Part shown: piece after piece, positions 44,718 to 53,892 of the stretch
How positions within the stretch are numbered: the stretch's first letter is position 1
How the letters are laid out: the number at the start of each line of letters is the position of its first letter
Assembly (NCBI GenBank): GCA_028278645.1
Contig: JANQDZ010000002.1
Span: 1-64,000 of the forward strand
Direction of reading: 5' to 3'
DNA length: 64,000 bases
From: Longimicrobiales bacterium
Lineage (GTDB): Bacteria; Gemmatimonadota; Gemmatimonadetes; Longimicrobiales; Gaopeijiaceae
Notes under the pieces: generated by a model
Database searches by the model: none
Seen by the model: only the letters and a program-made list of their open reading frames with translations
Told to the model about the DNA's origin: nothing
Program-made: the position numbers and the translations under genes

Positions 44718-44719
44718 TC

Positions 44720-46081
44720 ATGAGTGATGCCATGCCAATGGACACGACGACCATGGATCCGGAAGGTGTCACCGAGACCCTCAACCGCGAGAAGGTCCAA
44801 GCGTACTCCGGCCCGGAGCCTGAATGGCTGAAGGAACGCCGGAGCCACGCTTGGGAGGTCTACGAGAAGACCCCCATGCCGACGACCAGGTTGGAAGAGT
44901 GGCGCTACACGGACCTGAAAAAGAAGCTGGACCTGGATGGTCTGGCCTGGCCGGAAGTAACCGAGTGCGCCGACGATTTCGACGCCTGTCCGGACGGCCT
45001 ACGTGATGCCATGGAGGCCGACCGGGCCGCCGCCGGGCACGTATGGGGGATCGATGGGCTCGTCTTCCATATCGACCTCGAAGAAGACCTCCAGCAGAAG
45101 GGTGTGGTCCTGACCTCCACTCGGAGGGCCGTCGACTCCCACCCGGATCTCCTGAAACAATACCTGGCTACGGAAACCCTCCCGCCCGAGTCCGGGAAGT
45201 TCGAAGCGCTGAACGCCTCCTTTTGGACCGATGGGATTTTGCTCTACGTTCCTTCCGGGGTCCGCCTCGATCTCCCCATCCGGGTCACCCGGTGGGTGTC
45301 GCAGACAGGCGTGGCCCTCTTCTCCAGGACCCTCGTGATCGCCGAACCCGGGAGCCAGGTATCGCTGGTGGACGAGATCCTATCCGATGATCTCGAATCC
45401 CAGACGCTGGTCTCGGACGCGGTCGAGGTCGTGGCGAAGGACGGAGCACAGGTCCAGTACGTTTCCCTTCAACGCCTGGGGCATGGCGCGTTTTATCAAT
45501 CCTCGCAGAGGACGCTGGCCCAACGGGACTCCACGCTGGACACGCTGAACGTGAGCATGGGCGCCAGCACCTCCCGGGTCGATCTGAACGCGCAACTGTT
45601 GGGGCCGGGAGCGAATTCGGACATGCTGGGCCTCTACTTCGGGGACGACACCCAGCATTTTGACCACAACACCAGCCAGGACCATGTGGCCCCCAACACA
45701 TCCAGCGACCTCCTCTACAAAGGAGCCCTGGACAACGAGTCCCGGTCGGTGTTCCGAGGCATCATCAGGGTCCATCCGAAGGGCCAGAAGACAGATGCGT
45801 ACCAGACGAACCGGAACCTCCTCCTGTCCGATAACGCCAGGGCCGATTCCCTCCCGAACCTGGAGATCCAGGCCGACGACGTTCGGTGTTCTCACGGCGC
45901 CACGGTGGGCCAGCTCGACGCGGAATCCCGCTTCTACCTCATGAGCAGGGGCCTGACGCGGGAGCAGGCGGAGCGGCTCGTAGTCATGGGATTCCTGGGT
46001 GAGGTTCTCTCCCGGCTACCCCTGGGCGGAGTGGTGGAGAAGGTCACGAACGTCATCGAGGAGAAGCTCCGGCAGGTCTGA
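44720..46081 (+). CDS. sufD: Fe-S cluster assembly protein SufD
   Basis: A 453-residue paralogue of SufB. The N-terminal W..R..A...Y...PMPTTRLEEWRYTDLKK region and the beta-helix with the C-terminal motif NLEIQADDVRCSHGATVGQLDAESRFYLMSRGLTREQAERLVVMGFLGEVL are diagnostic. It starts at ATG 44720, two bases after sufB stops. Confidence 0.96.
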   Translation: MSDAMPMDTTTMDPEGVTETLNREKVQAYSGPEPEWLKERRSHAWEVYEKTPMPTTRLEEWRYTDLKKKLDLDGLAWPEVTECADDFDACPDGLRDAMEADRAAAGHVWGIDGLVFHIDLEEDLQQKGVVLTSTRRAVDSHPDLLKQYLATETLPPESGKFEALNASFWTDGILLYVPSGVRLDLPIRVTRWVSQTGVALFSRTLVIAEPGSQVSLVDEILSDDLESQTLVSDAVEVVAKDGAQVQYVSLQRLGHGAFYQSSQRTLAQRDSTLDTLNVSMGASTSRVDLNAQLLGPGANSDMLGLYFGDDTQHFDHNTSQDHVAPNTSSDLLYKGALDNESRSVFRGIIRVHPKGQKTDAYQTNRNLLLSDNARADSLPNLEIQADDVRCSHGATVGQLDAESRFYLMSRGLTREQAERLVVMGFLGEVLSRLPLGGVVEKVTNVIEEKLRQV

Positions 46082-46131
46082 CCAGGACTCGTCAAAAGCC
46101 TCGGCAGCAGCCGAGCTTGCGGAGATTAAGA

Positions 46132-46443
46132 ATGGCGGAATGGATCAAGGTAGCGACCCTGGAGGAATGCCCTCCGGGGTCGTTGCGTTCAACGATGGTG
46201 GGCATCGATCCGGTCGTGATAGCCAACGTGGACGGCACGGTATACGCGGCTGTGGACCGATGTTCCCACGAGGACCTTCCCCTCTCCGACGGAGAGATGG
46301 AAGGAGCCAACCTGGTGTGCACGTACCACGGGGCCCGTTTTGACATCACGACGGGAGCCCCGAGGGGATTACCGGCCGTGAAGCCGATAAAAACCTTCCC
46401 CGTGGAAGTCCGGGAAGACGGTATCTACATCCAAAAAGGTTGA
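46132..46443 (+). CDS. Rieske-type ferredoxin in the suf operon
   Basis: A 103-residue Rieske [2Fe-2S] protein. Ligands are Cys44-x-His46 (DRCSHEDLPL) and Cys63-x2-His66 (LVCTYHGARFDITTG). It lies between sufD and sufS, probably as the electron carrier of this operon. No dioxygenase is nearby. Start ATG 46132 (MAEWIKVATLEE) is the best fit. Confidence 0.93.
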   Translation: MAEWIKVATLEECPPGSLRSTMVGIDPVVIANVDGTVYAAVDRCSHEDLPLSDGEMEGANLVCTYHGARFDITTGAPRGLPAVKPIKTFPVEVREDGIYIQKG

Positions 46444-46451
46444 GGTCCACC

Positions 46452-47696
46452 GTGTATCAAACCGTTTCAACCTTCGATGTGAACAAGATCCGGAACGAGT
46501 TTCCAGTCCTTCACCAAGTGGTGAACGGGAAGCCGCTGACCTACCTGGACAACGCAGCCACGGCCCAGAAACCCCGGGACGTCCTGGAAGTCCTCAGCCG
46601 GTACTACCAGGAAGACAACGCCAACGTACACCGGGGTATTCACGAGCTCAGCCGACGGGCTACCGTGGCATACGAGGGCGCCAGGGAGCGGGTATCCGAA
46701 TGGCTCGCTGCGTCCGACTCTGCTGAGATCATCTGGACCCGCGGAACCACGGAAGCCATCAACCTGGTGGCGGCTACCTGGGGAATGGACCAGCTGAAGG
46801 AAGGCGACGAGATCCTCCTCACCGTCATGGAGCACCACTCCAACATCGTGCCGTGGCAGCTAGTGGCCATGCGGACCGGCGCCAAGCTCCGGTACATCGA
46901 GCTGGACGACGAAGGGAGGCTGATTCTGGACGACCTGGAACAGCTCCTGACCGATCGGACCAAACTGGTGGCCATGACCCACGTGTCCAACGCCCTGGGA
47001 ACCATCAACCCCGTCGATAAGGTCATCGAGGCGGCCCACGCCAAGGGCGCTTTGGTCCTCCTGGACGGAGCCCAAGCCGTCCCACACATGAAGGTGGACG
47101 TATCCGAGCTGGGCGCAGACTTCTACGCCTTTTCCAGCCACAAGATGTGCGGACCCACCGGCACGGGAGTCCTCTGGGGACGGAAGGAGATCCTGGAGGA
47201 GATGTCTCCTTACCAGGGAGGCGGGGAGATGATCGGCTTCGTGGGCCGAGACGAGAGCACGTGGGCGGAGCTACCCCACAAGTTCGAGGCGGGGACTCCC
47301 AACATCGCCGGTGCAGTCGGAGCTGCCGCCGCGGTGGACTTCATGGAGAAGGTCGGCTACGAGGGAATCCGTGAGCACGAGGCAGGCCTTCTTCGATACG
47401 CCCTGAACCGAATGAAAGGGCTGGAGGACCTGGAGGTTTTTGGGCCCAAAGACCTGAATGAACGGTCAGGCGTCATCTCGTTCGCTCTGGGGGACGCTCA
47501 CCCCCACGACATCGCGACGATCCTCGACTCAGAAGGTGTGGCCATCCGGGCCGGCCACCATTGCGCACAGCTGGTAATGAAGCACCTGGGCGTGGCAGCC
47601 ACCACCCGGGCTTCCTTTTCCATGTACAACACCACCGACGACGTGGACCGCCTGCTCGACGGACTTCAGGTCGTGCAGGGGATCTTCGGGAGATAA
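46452..47696 (+). CDS. sufS: Cysteine desulfurase SufS
   Basis: A 414-residue class V aminotransferase-fold enzyme that supplies sulfur from cysteine. GTG 46452 has GAGG at 6-base spacing; an upstream in-frame TTG (46440) overlaps the Rieske stop. Visible: YLDNAATAQKP, VHRGIHELSRRAT, the PLP Lys231 (AFSSHKMCGPTGTG), and the persulfide Cys371 (AIRAGHHCAQLVM). Works with SufU. Confidence 0.96.
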   Translation: MYQTVSTFDVNKIRNEFPVLHQVVNGKPLTYLDNAATAQKPRDVLEVLSRYYQEDNANVHRGIHELSRRATVAYEGARERVSEWLAASDSAEIIWTRGTTEAINLVAATWGMDQLKEGDEILLTVMEHHSNIVPWQLVAMRTGAKLRYIELDDEGRLILDDLEQLLTDRTKLVAMTHVSNALGTINPVDKVIEAAHAKGALVLLDGAQAVPHMKVDVSELGADFYAFSSHKMCGPTGTGVLWGRKEILEEMSPYQGGGEMIGFVGRDESTWAELPHKFEAGTPNIAGAVGAAAAVDFMEKVGYEGIREHEAGLLRYALNRMKGLEDLEVFGPKDLNERSGVISFALGDAHPHDIATILDSEGVAIRAGHHCAQLVMKHLGVAATTRASFSMYNTTDDVDRLLDGLQVVQGIFGR

Positions 47697-47704
47697 CGCC
47701 AACC

Positions 47705-48151
47705 ATGTCGGACCTGAATCTCAACTCGCTGTACCAGGAGCTCATCCTCGATCACTATCGGAAGCCCCGAAACAAAGGAGAGCTTCCCGAGAAGACCGTG
47801 GAAATCCACATGGCCAATCCGGTCTGCGGAGACGAGATCCGGCTCCAGCTACAGATCGAGGACGACAAGATCGTGGAGGCCCGGCATGTCGGGCAGGGGT
47901 GTTCCATCTCTCAAGCCGCCGTGTCCATGATGACCCATCTCATCAAGGGCAGAGAGCTGACGGAAGCAGAGGGTGTGGCCGAGCGGTTCACTGCCATGAT
48001 GCACGGAGACGAGGAGGCGGCCAGGGACAGGTCCATGGGAGACCTCCGGGCGCTTCAGGGCGTGAGCAAGTTCCCCGTACGCATCAAATGCGCACTTCTG
48101 GCGTTCGACGCCCTACAGGAAGCTATCAAGAAGGATCGAGTGGAGAGCTAG
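47705..48151 (+). CDS. sufU: SufU-type sulfur-transfer/scaffold protein
   Basis: A 148-residue protein. The zinc/sulfur ligands are Cys41 and Asp43 (NPVCGDEIRL), Cys66 (GQGCSISQAA) and Cys129 (RIKCALLAF). The insertion before Cys129 and the position after SufS mark SufU rather than IscU. It accepts persulfide sulfur from SufS. Its end overlaps the convergent dehydrogenase by 4 bases. Confidence 0.95.
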   Translation: MSDLNLNSLYQELILDHYRKPRNKGELPEKTVEIHMANPVCGDEIRLQLQIEDDKIVEARHVGQGCSISQAAVSMMTHLIKGRELTEAEGVAERFTAMMHGDEEAARDRSMGDLRALQGVSKFPVRIKCALLAFDALQEAIKKDRVES

Positions 48152-49392
48152 GGCTGTAACGCCACCTTCATGGCGCCACTTCGGCGTCGATTCCCAGCCG
48201 CCTTCAGGGCCTCCTGGTACTGGTCCAGGGGGAAGATGTGGGTCACAAACCGATCGATGGGGAGTGGCTTTCTGAGGAGTAGCTCCCTAGTGACCTCGAA
48301 GGTGTGGAGCTCGTTCCCGTCCCAATCCTCCGTCCCGTAACAAAGAAACCCCCGAACCTCCAGCTCCCGGGCCCATAGGAGGGTCAGGTCAAGCTTCCTG
48401 ATCTGAGCCGAGCAGCCCAGGACGACGACACGACCGCGGGGGGACGCGAACCGCATCGCCTGATCGAGGCTCGAGCGGCTCCCCACACAATCGTAGATGA
48501 TGGGGAATCCACCCCCTGCGTAAACCTCCGGCCCGGCCAGTGGCTGGTACGCCATGGCCCCCGTGTGAATAAGGGCCTGCCGCGCCTCCATTCCCGGGTG
48601 AGCCACCTGAGTCGCCCCCAGGGCCATGGCCAGGTCCGCCTCTTTCTTCCTCTTGGCTTGAACCACCAGATCCCCACCAAATCCCAGGGCCCTGAGAGCC
48701 CAAATGGTCGCCATGGCGATGGGACCACTTCCGATCACAAGGGCAGAATCACCCCGCTCCGGGGCGGCATTCAGAACAGCGTGGACACCGATGGCGAGGG
48801 GCTCGGTGAGGACCGCCGTCCTGTCGTCCAGCTGGTCGGGAACGGAGAACAACTGGGTTTCGTGGGCGATGAGGGTCTCACCCCAACCCCCGGGTAGGTC
48901 CTTGTGGTACCCGATGGTCATCCCGGGACTCAAAGGTGCGCCGCCCAGCTGAAGCGGCCCTTCCTCCCCTGCCTGCTCACAGGTGCCGTGTTGGCCGGCC
49001 CCACAGGAGGGACACTGGTAGTCTTTGTAGCCCCGGACGACGCAGGAGAGGGTGGGCTCCACCACGACCCTCTCGCCCACCTGGAACTTGGTAACGGCCG
49101 AGCCCACCTCCGCAACTCGCGCCAGGATCTCGTGCCCCAACACCGCCGGGAACGATCCGAACGGCTCCATGATGGGGCTTGCAGAGTACGTGATGTTCCC
49201 GATGTCGGATCCACAGATCCCGGCGAGGATCACCTCCAGTCGGACCCAGTCCGGCCCGGGGAGCGAGGGTTCAGGCACGTCCTGGAGGCTGAGGCCGCTC
49301 AGAGCCCCGTACGTCACCGCTGAGGAATACCGACCCACGCTCTTGGCGAGAAGGTATCTAGGGACGGAAACGTCGAATGTCACTGCTTTCAT
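48148..49392 (-). CDS. Zinc-containing alcohol dehydrogenase (MDR family)
   Basis: A 414-residue medium-chain dehydrogenase. Catalytic zinc residues are in GICGSDIGN and FPAVLGHEILARV. The structural-zinc-type lobe CPSCGAGQHGTCE is present, and the nucleotide fold is ALVIGSGPIAMATIWALRALG. Length is about 60 residues above the simple ADHs. The substrate is unknown. Confidence 0.9.
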   Translation of the reverse strand: MKAVTFDVSVPRYLLAKSVGRYSSAVTYGALSGLSLQDVPEPSLPGPDWVRLEVILAGICGSDIGNITYSASPIMEPFGSFPAVLGHEILARVAEVGSAVTKFQVGERVVVEPTLSCVVRGYKDYQCPSCGAGQHGTCEQAGEEGPLQLGGAPLSPGMTIGYHKDLPGGWGETLIAHETQLFSVPDQLDDRTAVLTEPLAIGVHAVLNAAPERGDSALVIGSGPIAMATIWALRALGFGGDLVVQAKRKKEADLAMALGATQVAHPGMEARQALIHTGAMAYQPLAGPEVYAGGGFPIIYDCVGSRSSLDQAMRFASPRGRVVVLGCSAQIRKLDLTLLWARELEVRGFLCYGTEDWDGNELHTFEVTRELLLRKPLPIDRFVTHIFPLDQYQEALKAAGNRRRSGAMKVALQP

Positions 49393-49394
49393 CG

Positions 49395-49886
49395 TCAGGT
49401 GTCTTCCAGCTCTCGAGCGAGGGCGATACGGGCGTCTCTCCGCTTCTTCCCCTCCCTGAAGCGTCGCTCATCCTCTTCCGTCTCCAGCTTCAACGGTGGG
49501 ACGGGCACCGGCCGATGGTTGGCGTCGATGGCCACGAATGTGAGGTAACAGGAGTTGGTGTGCCTTGCCACCCGGGTCATGGGGTTCTCCGCCTCCACCC
49601 GGACCCCGATCTCCATGGAAGTCGTGCCCACGAAGTTCACCCGGGCTTTAACCGTCACCACCTCGCCGGTGAATATGGGCTCTTTGAAGTCGACCCGGTC
49701 AAAGGACACCGTGACGCACGGACCGCCAGCATGCCTCATGGAAACCACGCCGGCAATTCGGTCCACCATGGATAGGATCACGCCGCCGAACACATGGCCG
49801 TGGTTGTTCACCTGGTGCGGCATCATGAGCTCCGAGGCGAAGGTTTCCGAAATGGCCGGACTCCGGGGCTCCATCTCCTGCCTCAT
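49395..49886 (-). CDS. Acyl-CoA thioesterase (hotdog fold)
   Basis: A 163-residue YciA/BACH-type thioesterase. ATG 49886 has AAAGGAG upstream. The core is PHQVNNHGHVFGGVILSMVDRIAGVVSMRHAGGPCVTVSFDRVDFKEPI and VRVEAENPMTRVARHTNSCYLTFVAID. The catalytic Asn/Asp region (NNHGHVFGG) is intact. It overlaps the upstream membrane gene by 4 bases. Confidence 0.92.
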   Translation of the reverse strand: MRQEMEPRSPAISETFASELMMPHQVNNHGHVFGGVILSMVDRIAGVVSMRHAGGPCVTVSFDRVDFKEPIFTGEVVTVKARVNFVGTTSMEIGVRVEAENPMTRVARHTNSCYLTFVAIDANHRPVPVPPLKLETEEDERRFREGKKRRDARIALARELEDT

Positions 49887-50398
49887 TCCCCACTCCTTTT
49901 CTTTGGCGACATCACCCATTGGAGCATCCGCTCCGGTTTCTCCGATCCGAGATAGAAGCGGGTGCCGTCGGTCAGGTGAAGCACAAGGGCTCGGTTCCCG
50001 CTCACGGTCCACGCTTTCTTCTTTTTGGCCCCCATGCGTATACCCCACCCCCCAAACTCCCCGATGGGGGAGTACGTCACCGCTTCGGCCTTCTCCACTT
50101 CCGAGAACTGGATGGTCTTTCTGATGACCTCCAGGAATCCCCATCGGATGTCGATGTGGTCCGACATAATCCGCGTCCGGAGCTGTCCCATGAGGGAATA
50201 GATGGCGCCTGGGATCGCCAAACCAATGAAGCTCATCAGGGAGGCGACCCACACCGACATCTCCCCCGGGCTATCACCGATGTTCCCTTTGAATAGCTCC
50301 CAGAGAGGGATTACCGCCGCGATCAGGGTGAGAAGGATCAACGGGTGCACCCACCAGGCCCAACCGGTTTGTTCTTCGTAGACAGGTCGCTCAGTCAT
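49883..50398 (-). CDS. PH-domain-like membrane protein
   Basis: A 171-residue protein with two helices (HPLILLTLIAAVIPLWELF; VASLMSFIGLAIPGAIYSLM) followed by a bacterial PH-like fold (LRTRIMSDHIDIRWGFLEVIRKTIQFSEVEKAEAVTYSPI...RALVLHLTDGTRFYLGSEKPERMLQWV). ATG 50398 has GGAGGTGA upstream. Function unknown. Confidence 0.75.
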   Translation of the reverse strand: MTERPVYEEQTGWAWWVHPLILLTLIAAVIPLWELFKGNIGDSPGEMSVWVASLMSFIGLAIPGAIYSLMGQLRTRIMSDHIDIRWGFLEVIRKTIQFSEVEKAEAVTYSPIGEFGGWGIRMGAKKKKAWTVSGNRALVLHLTDGTRFYLGSEKPERMLQWVMSPKKRSGE

Positions 50399-50499
50399 GG
50401 GACTCACCTCCCGATTCGGGTTGCCCCCCTCTTTTCGCCGCACCCATCTAGGCCCAAGATACTTACGAAACCACGCCAGAGAGAAATCACAGGAGCACT

Positions 50500-52050
50500 A
50501 TGGCAGTCGAAGATCGGACCGGCGGCACCGGTAAGCGGGTCGGTTTCTGGCTTGGGATCGCGCTCTTTTTGGCCCTTATGGTCTTCCCGGTGGATCCCGG
50601 CAACGGCCCTGCGAGCCGAATGGCCGCTGTCGCACTCCTCATGGCCGTTTGGTGGGTGAGCGACTGCATTCCTCTCTTCGCCACGGCGCTTCTTCCCCTG
50701 GTCCTCTTTCCGTTCCTGGGAATCCTCAGCGGCAGGGAAACGGCGCCGATCTATTTCAACAACGTAATTGTCCTTTTTATCGGGGGCTTCATGATCGCCC
50801 TCACCATGGAAAAGTGGAACCTCCATCGGCGAATCGCACTGGCCATCATTCACGCGGTAGGGGGTGGCCCTTCTCGCATGGTGCTGGGTTTTATGGTGGC
50901 TGCTGCGTTCCTATCCATGTGGATCTCCAACACCGCCACCGCCGTCATGATGGTGCCCATCGGCCTGGCAATGATCCTCCAGATCGAGGAGGAGTTCGGG
51001 AGAGACAAGACCCACTCCTTCTCGGTGGGCCTCATGCTGGGGATCGCTTACTCCTGTTCGGTGGGTGGGTTGATGACCCTGGTGGGGACCCCGCCGAACC
51101 TCTCATTCGTTCGGATCTTTGAGATCCTGTTTCCCGATGCCCCGGCCATCTCTTTTGGCCAGTGGATGATCATGGCCCTTCCCCTGGGCCTGATCATGTT
51201 GCTCCTAGCCTGGACTCTCATAACCCGGGTGTTCTACCGGGCGCCAAAGGAGATGACGGTCGATAGGGAGGTGGTGGTTTCGGAGAGGGCCGCCCTGGGG
51301 CCTATTTCCTTCGAGGAGAAGTGGATCCTCGGCGTCTTTGCCCTCACCGCCTTCCTCTGGGTGTTCCGGGTTGACCTCCAGCTGGGTGTCTTCACGCTTC
51401 CAGGTTGGTCGAGGCTTCTCCCGTACCCCGAGATGATCGACGACGGTACGGTGGCCATCACCATGGCTTCGGTCCTCTTCTTCATCCCCACACGAAACCG
51501 TTCGGGGGGGGCCCGGAGGATCATGGGTCGGGGCGTCATACCCCGGCTCCCCTGGAACATCGTGCTCCTCTTCGGGGGTGGTTTCGCACTGGCAGCTGGG
51601 TTCCAGAGGACCGGATTGGCCCAGTTGGTGGGGGATCAGTTTCAGGCAGTCAGCAACCTTCCCACCTTCGCGCTGATCCTCTTGGTGTGCCTCATGATCA
51701 CCTTTCTCACTGAGCTCACCAGCAATACGGCCACGACGGAGATGATCCTCCCCATCCTGGCGGCCATTGCCGTTGCTACCGAGACCCACCCCCTGGTCCT
51801 CATGATCCCGGCAACCCTCTCGGCCTCATGCGCGTTCATGATGCCCGTGGCCACCCCACCTAACGCCATCATTTTCGGGAGCGGCCGTCTGACCGTGGGG
51901 GAAATGGCACGGATCGGCATCTTCTTGAACCTGCTGGGGGCGTTGGTGATCGCTGCGGTGGTCTATACGCTGGGCGCAGCGGTGTTCGATATCGATCCTT
52001 CGGTGCTTCCCGACTGGGCGTCATCACTGGCCTCCGGGACGGAGGGCTGA
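50500..52050 (+). CDS. SLC13/DASS sodium:anion symporter
   Basis: A 516-residue transporter. The two SNT substrate motifs are in MWISNTATAVMMVP and ELTSNTATTEMILP. There are about 11 helices and LVGTPPNL and ATPPNAIIFGSG hairpins. Substrate probably a dicarboxylate or sulfate. The 3-prime end overlaps the convergent hydrolase by 88 bases. Confidence 0.93.
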   Translation: MAVEDRTGGTGKRVGFWLGIALFLALMVFPVDPGNGPASRMAAVALLMAVWWVSDCIPLFATALLPLVLFPFLGILSGRETAPIYFNNVIVLFIGGFMIALTMEKWNLHRRIALAIIHAVGGGPSRMVLGFMVAAAFLSMWISNTATAVMMVPIGLAMILQIEEEFGRDKTHSFSVGLMLGIAYSCSVGGLMTLVGTPPNLSFVRIFEILFPDAPAISFGQWMIMALPLGLIMLLLAWTLITRVFYRAPKEMTVDREVVVSERAALGPISFEEKWILGVFALTAFLWVFRVDLQLGVFTLPGWSRLLPYPEMIDDGTVAITMASVLFFIPTRNRSGGARRIMGRGVIPRLPWNIVLLFGGGFALAAGFQRTGLAQLVGDQFQAVSNLPTFALILLVCLMITFLTELTSNTATTEMILPILAAIAVATETHPLVLMIPATLSASCAFMMPVATPPNAIIFGSGRLTVGEMARIGIFLNLLGALVIAAVVYTLGAAVFDIDPSVLPDWASSLASGTEG

Positions 52051-52904
52051 GGCAGGGAATCCAGCAGGCCCACCACGATCTTGTGGAGCTCGGGGCTCTC
52101 CAGCAGGTCCGTGTGCCCCTCCCCCAGGAGAATCTTGGGCTCCACTCCCCCTGAACCGGCCAACACACGAGCGTGACGAACCGGCACGCTCTCGTCCTCC
52201 TCACCGTGAATAACCAGGAACGGCACCCTGAGCTCCCCGGCTTTCCTCCTGGGATCCAACGACTTCCATGGCACCCCGGCTCTGTATCGCCAGAAAGGAT
52301 TGAGACCCCTGACGATCCATTTCCCGGGAAGACCCTGCTGGTTGAGATGGAACGCCCAGACCTCCCACATGTCCGCTGGCGCTCCGATGGAGATCAGGGC
52401 CTGAACCGGTGCTCCGTGGGCCACCGCCAGGACTCCGGTGGATCCTCCCATGGAGTGCCCCACCAAGACCAGAGGCCGGCCAGGGAATCGCTCACCGGCC
52501 AAGTCCACCGCAGCCGCGATATCGTCCCGGAAGTGCCTGGCGGTGACGAAGGGAGCTCCCCGACTCTTCCCATGATGACGGACGTCGAAGACCAGGGCTG
52601 GATACCCCATGGTGAGGAGTGGTCCGGCCAGGCGGGTCATGGTCCCGTGGTTCGATCCCCACCCGTGGACGTAGACCAGGACCGGGCCACCCCCGTCGCT
52701 GTCCGGACGGATGATCCAACCTGCCAGTTTTTGGTCTCCCGACTCGATGGAGACCCGTTCGGACGAAAAGGGTAGAGAGGAAACCCTTCTCCGGACGGGC
52801 TTGTAGGGGGGGCGGATCATGCCCAGAGCCGTTCGATCCAGCAGATAGCCGGCCCCGCCCAGGAGGAACCCCGTCCCGACTATCCAAAAGAGGGAAGCGC
52901 TCAC
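51963..52904 (-). CDS. Membrane-anchored alpha/beta hydrolase
   Basis: A 313-residue hydrolase with an N-terminal signal/anchor (SASLFWIVGTGFLLGGAGYLL). The fold shows VYVHGWGSNHGTM, the nucleophile in LVLVGHSMGGSTGVLAV, the acid in LVIHGEEDESVPVRHA and a His in LLGEGHTDLLES. It starts at GTG 52904, overlapping the upstream DUF1460 gene by 4 bases. The C-terminal 30 residues overlap the SLC13 gene and may be disordered. Confidence 0.88.
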   Translation of the reverse strand: MSASLFWIVGTGFLLGGAGYLLDRTALGMIRPPYKPVRRRVSSLPFSSERVSIESGDQKLAGWIIRPDSDGGGPVLVYVHGWGSNHGTMTRLAGPLLTMGYPALVFDVRHHGKSRGAPFVTARHFRDDIAAAVDLAGERFPGRPLVLVGHSMGGSTGVLAVAHGAPVQALISIGAPADMWEVWAFHLNQQGLPGKWIVRGLNPFWRYRAGVPWKSLDPRRKAGELRVPFLVIHGEEDESVPVRHARVLAGSGGVEPKILLGEGHTDLLESPELHKIVVGLLDSLPQPSVPEASDDAQSGSTEGSISNTAAPSV

Positions 52905-53878
52905 GGCGTCGGGCTTCCCCCCGTCGGAGAAACCTCCTGGGGGCGAGCGACTCGGATCCCGTCCTGACCGGTGAGCCTCAGGATCCTCTCGCCGAGAGGT
53001 AGCCTGCTTACTTCGACACTCTCGCCCACCAGAGGAGCGTGCAGGAGGTGGAGCTCCGTACCCTGCCAGTAGGCCAGTCCGGTATGGGCGACGTCCAGAC
53101 CGTCCACCGTGCTGGTTGCCGCGATGATGTCCCCGTTTTGGATCGACGAGGCCAGAATCGAGATCTCGCCCTCCGGGATTCGGAACCGGGTCATTCCACT
53201 GAGTTGGAACTCGGTGTCCATGATGGCCCTGACGTTGGCCGGGTCCGCCAGCTGCCTGTAGGCCTCCGGGTGGGTGCTCATGAAGTCGATGGCCTTGGAG
53301 TCTTCCTCTCCGCCCAGTTCCTGGGTCACCTCCTTCACCAGGCCCTTCGCTTCATTGTCCGATATCCATTCGGAGAAGTAGTGGAGTCGGCTCGGGTATC
53401 CGTCCACCCGACCTCGGCGGTACCGGATTTCCTGGATCGCCCTCTTGTAGGCCTCCCTCGCCCTGAGGTCCGAGGCCAAAATGGTGGAGTCGTGGGTTTT
53501 GACGAAGCGGGCCAAAGCGAGGACGTTTTCAACCAAAGTCACACAGTCGAACTCCTCGAAGTTGATGACCACGTCTTCTTCCCCGGCAACCTCCAGCGTT
53601 CCGGGGCCGTAGGGCCATCCCACGAACGACTCGCCGATCCGGACCATGGCTTCGCCCATTGGGAGGGTATCGAAGCCCGCTTCCCACGCATACGTCACTG
53701 ACGAGTGAAAGACCCCCCAATCAAATTCCGTCCCCCCTTGAGGTCGGAGGGCCCGAGTGGCAGTCTCGATGTCTCCTTCCCAGGTCTCGTCCTCCGGAGC
53801 CCCCTCGCCTTCCCCACCACCACAGGCCACCAGCACGCCCACCGCGGCAAGGACCAGAAACCGACTGACTCTAATCAC
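52901..53878 (-). CDS. DUF1460 lipoprotein (NlpC/P60-like amidase)
   Basis: A 325-residue protein. GTG 53878 has GGAGG at 4-base spacing and gives a lipoprotein signal (LVLAAVGVLVAC). The catalytic Cys is probably in INFEEFDCVTLVENVLALARF and the His in DVAHTGLAYW. RLHYFSEWI is also conserved. Known DUF1460 enzymes cut peptidoglycan peptides. First gene of a pair with the hydrolase below. Confidence 0.85.
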   Translation of the reverse strand: MIRVSRFLVLAAVGVLVACGGGEGEGAPEDETWEGDIETATRALRPQGGTEFDWGVFHSSVTYAWEAGFDTLPMGEAMVRIGESFVGWPYGPGTLEVAGEEDVVINFEEFDCVTLVENVLALARFVKTHDSTILASDLRAREAYKRAIQEIRYRRGRVDGYPSRLHYFSEWISDNEAKGLVKEVTQELGGEEDSKAIDFMSTHPEAYRQLADPANVRAIMDTEFQLSGMTRFRIPEGEISILASSIQNGDIIAATSTVDGLDVAHTGLAYWQGTELHLLHAPLVGESVEVSRLPLGERILRLTGQDGIRVARPQEVSPTGGSPTP

Positions 53879-53892
53879 TTGGCCTCCGGTAT

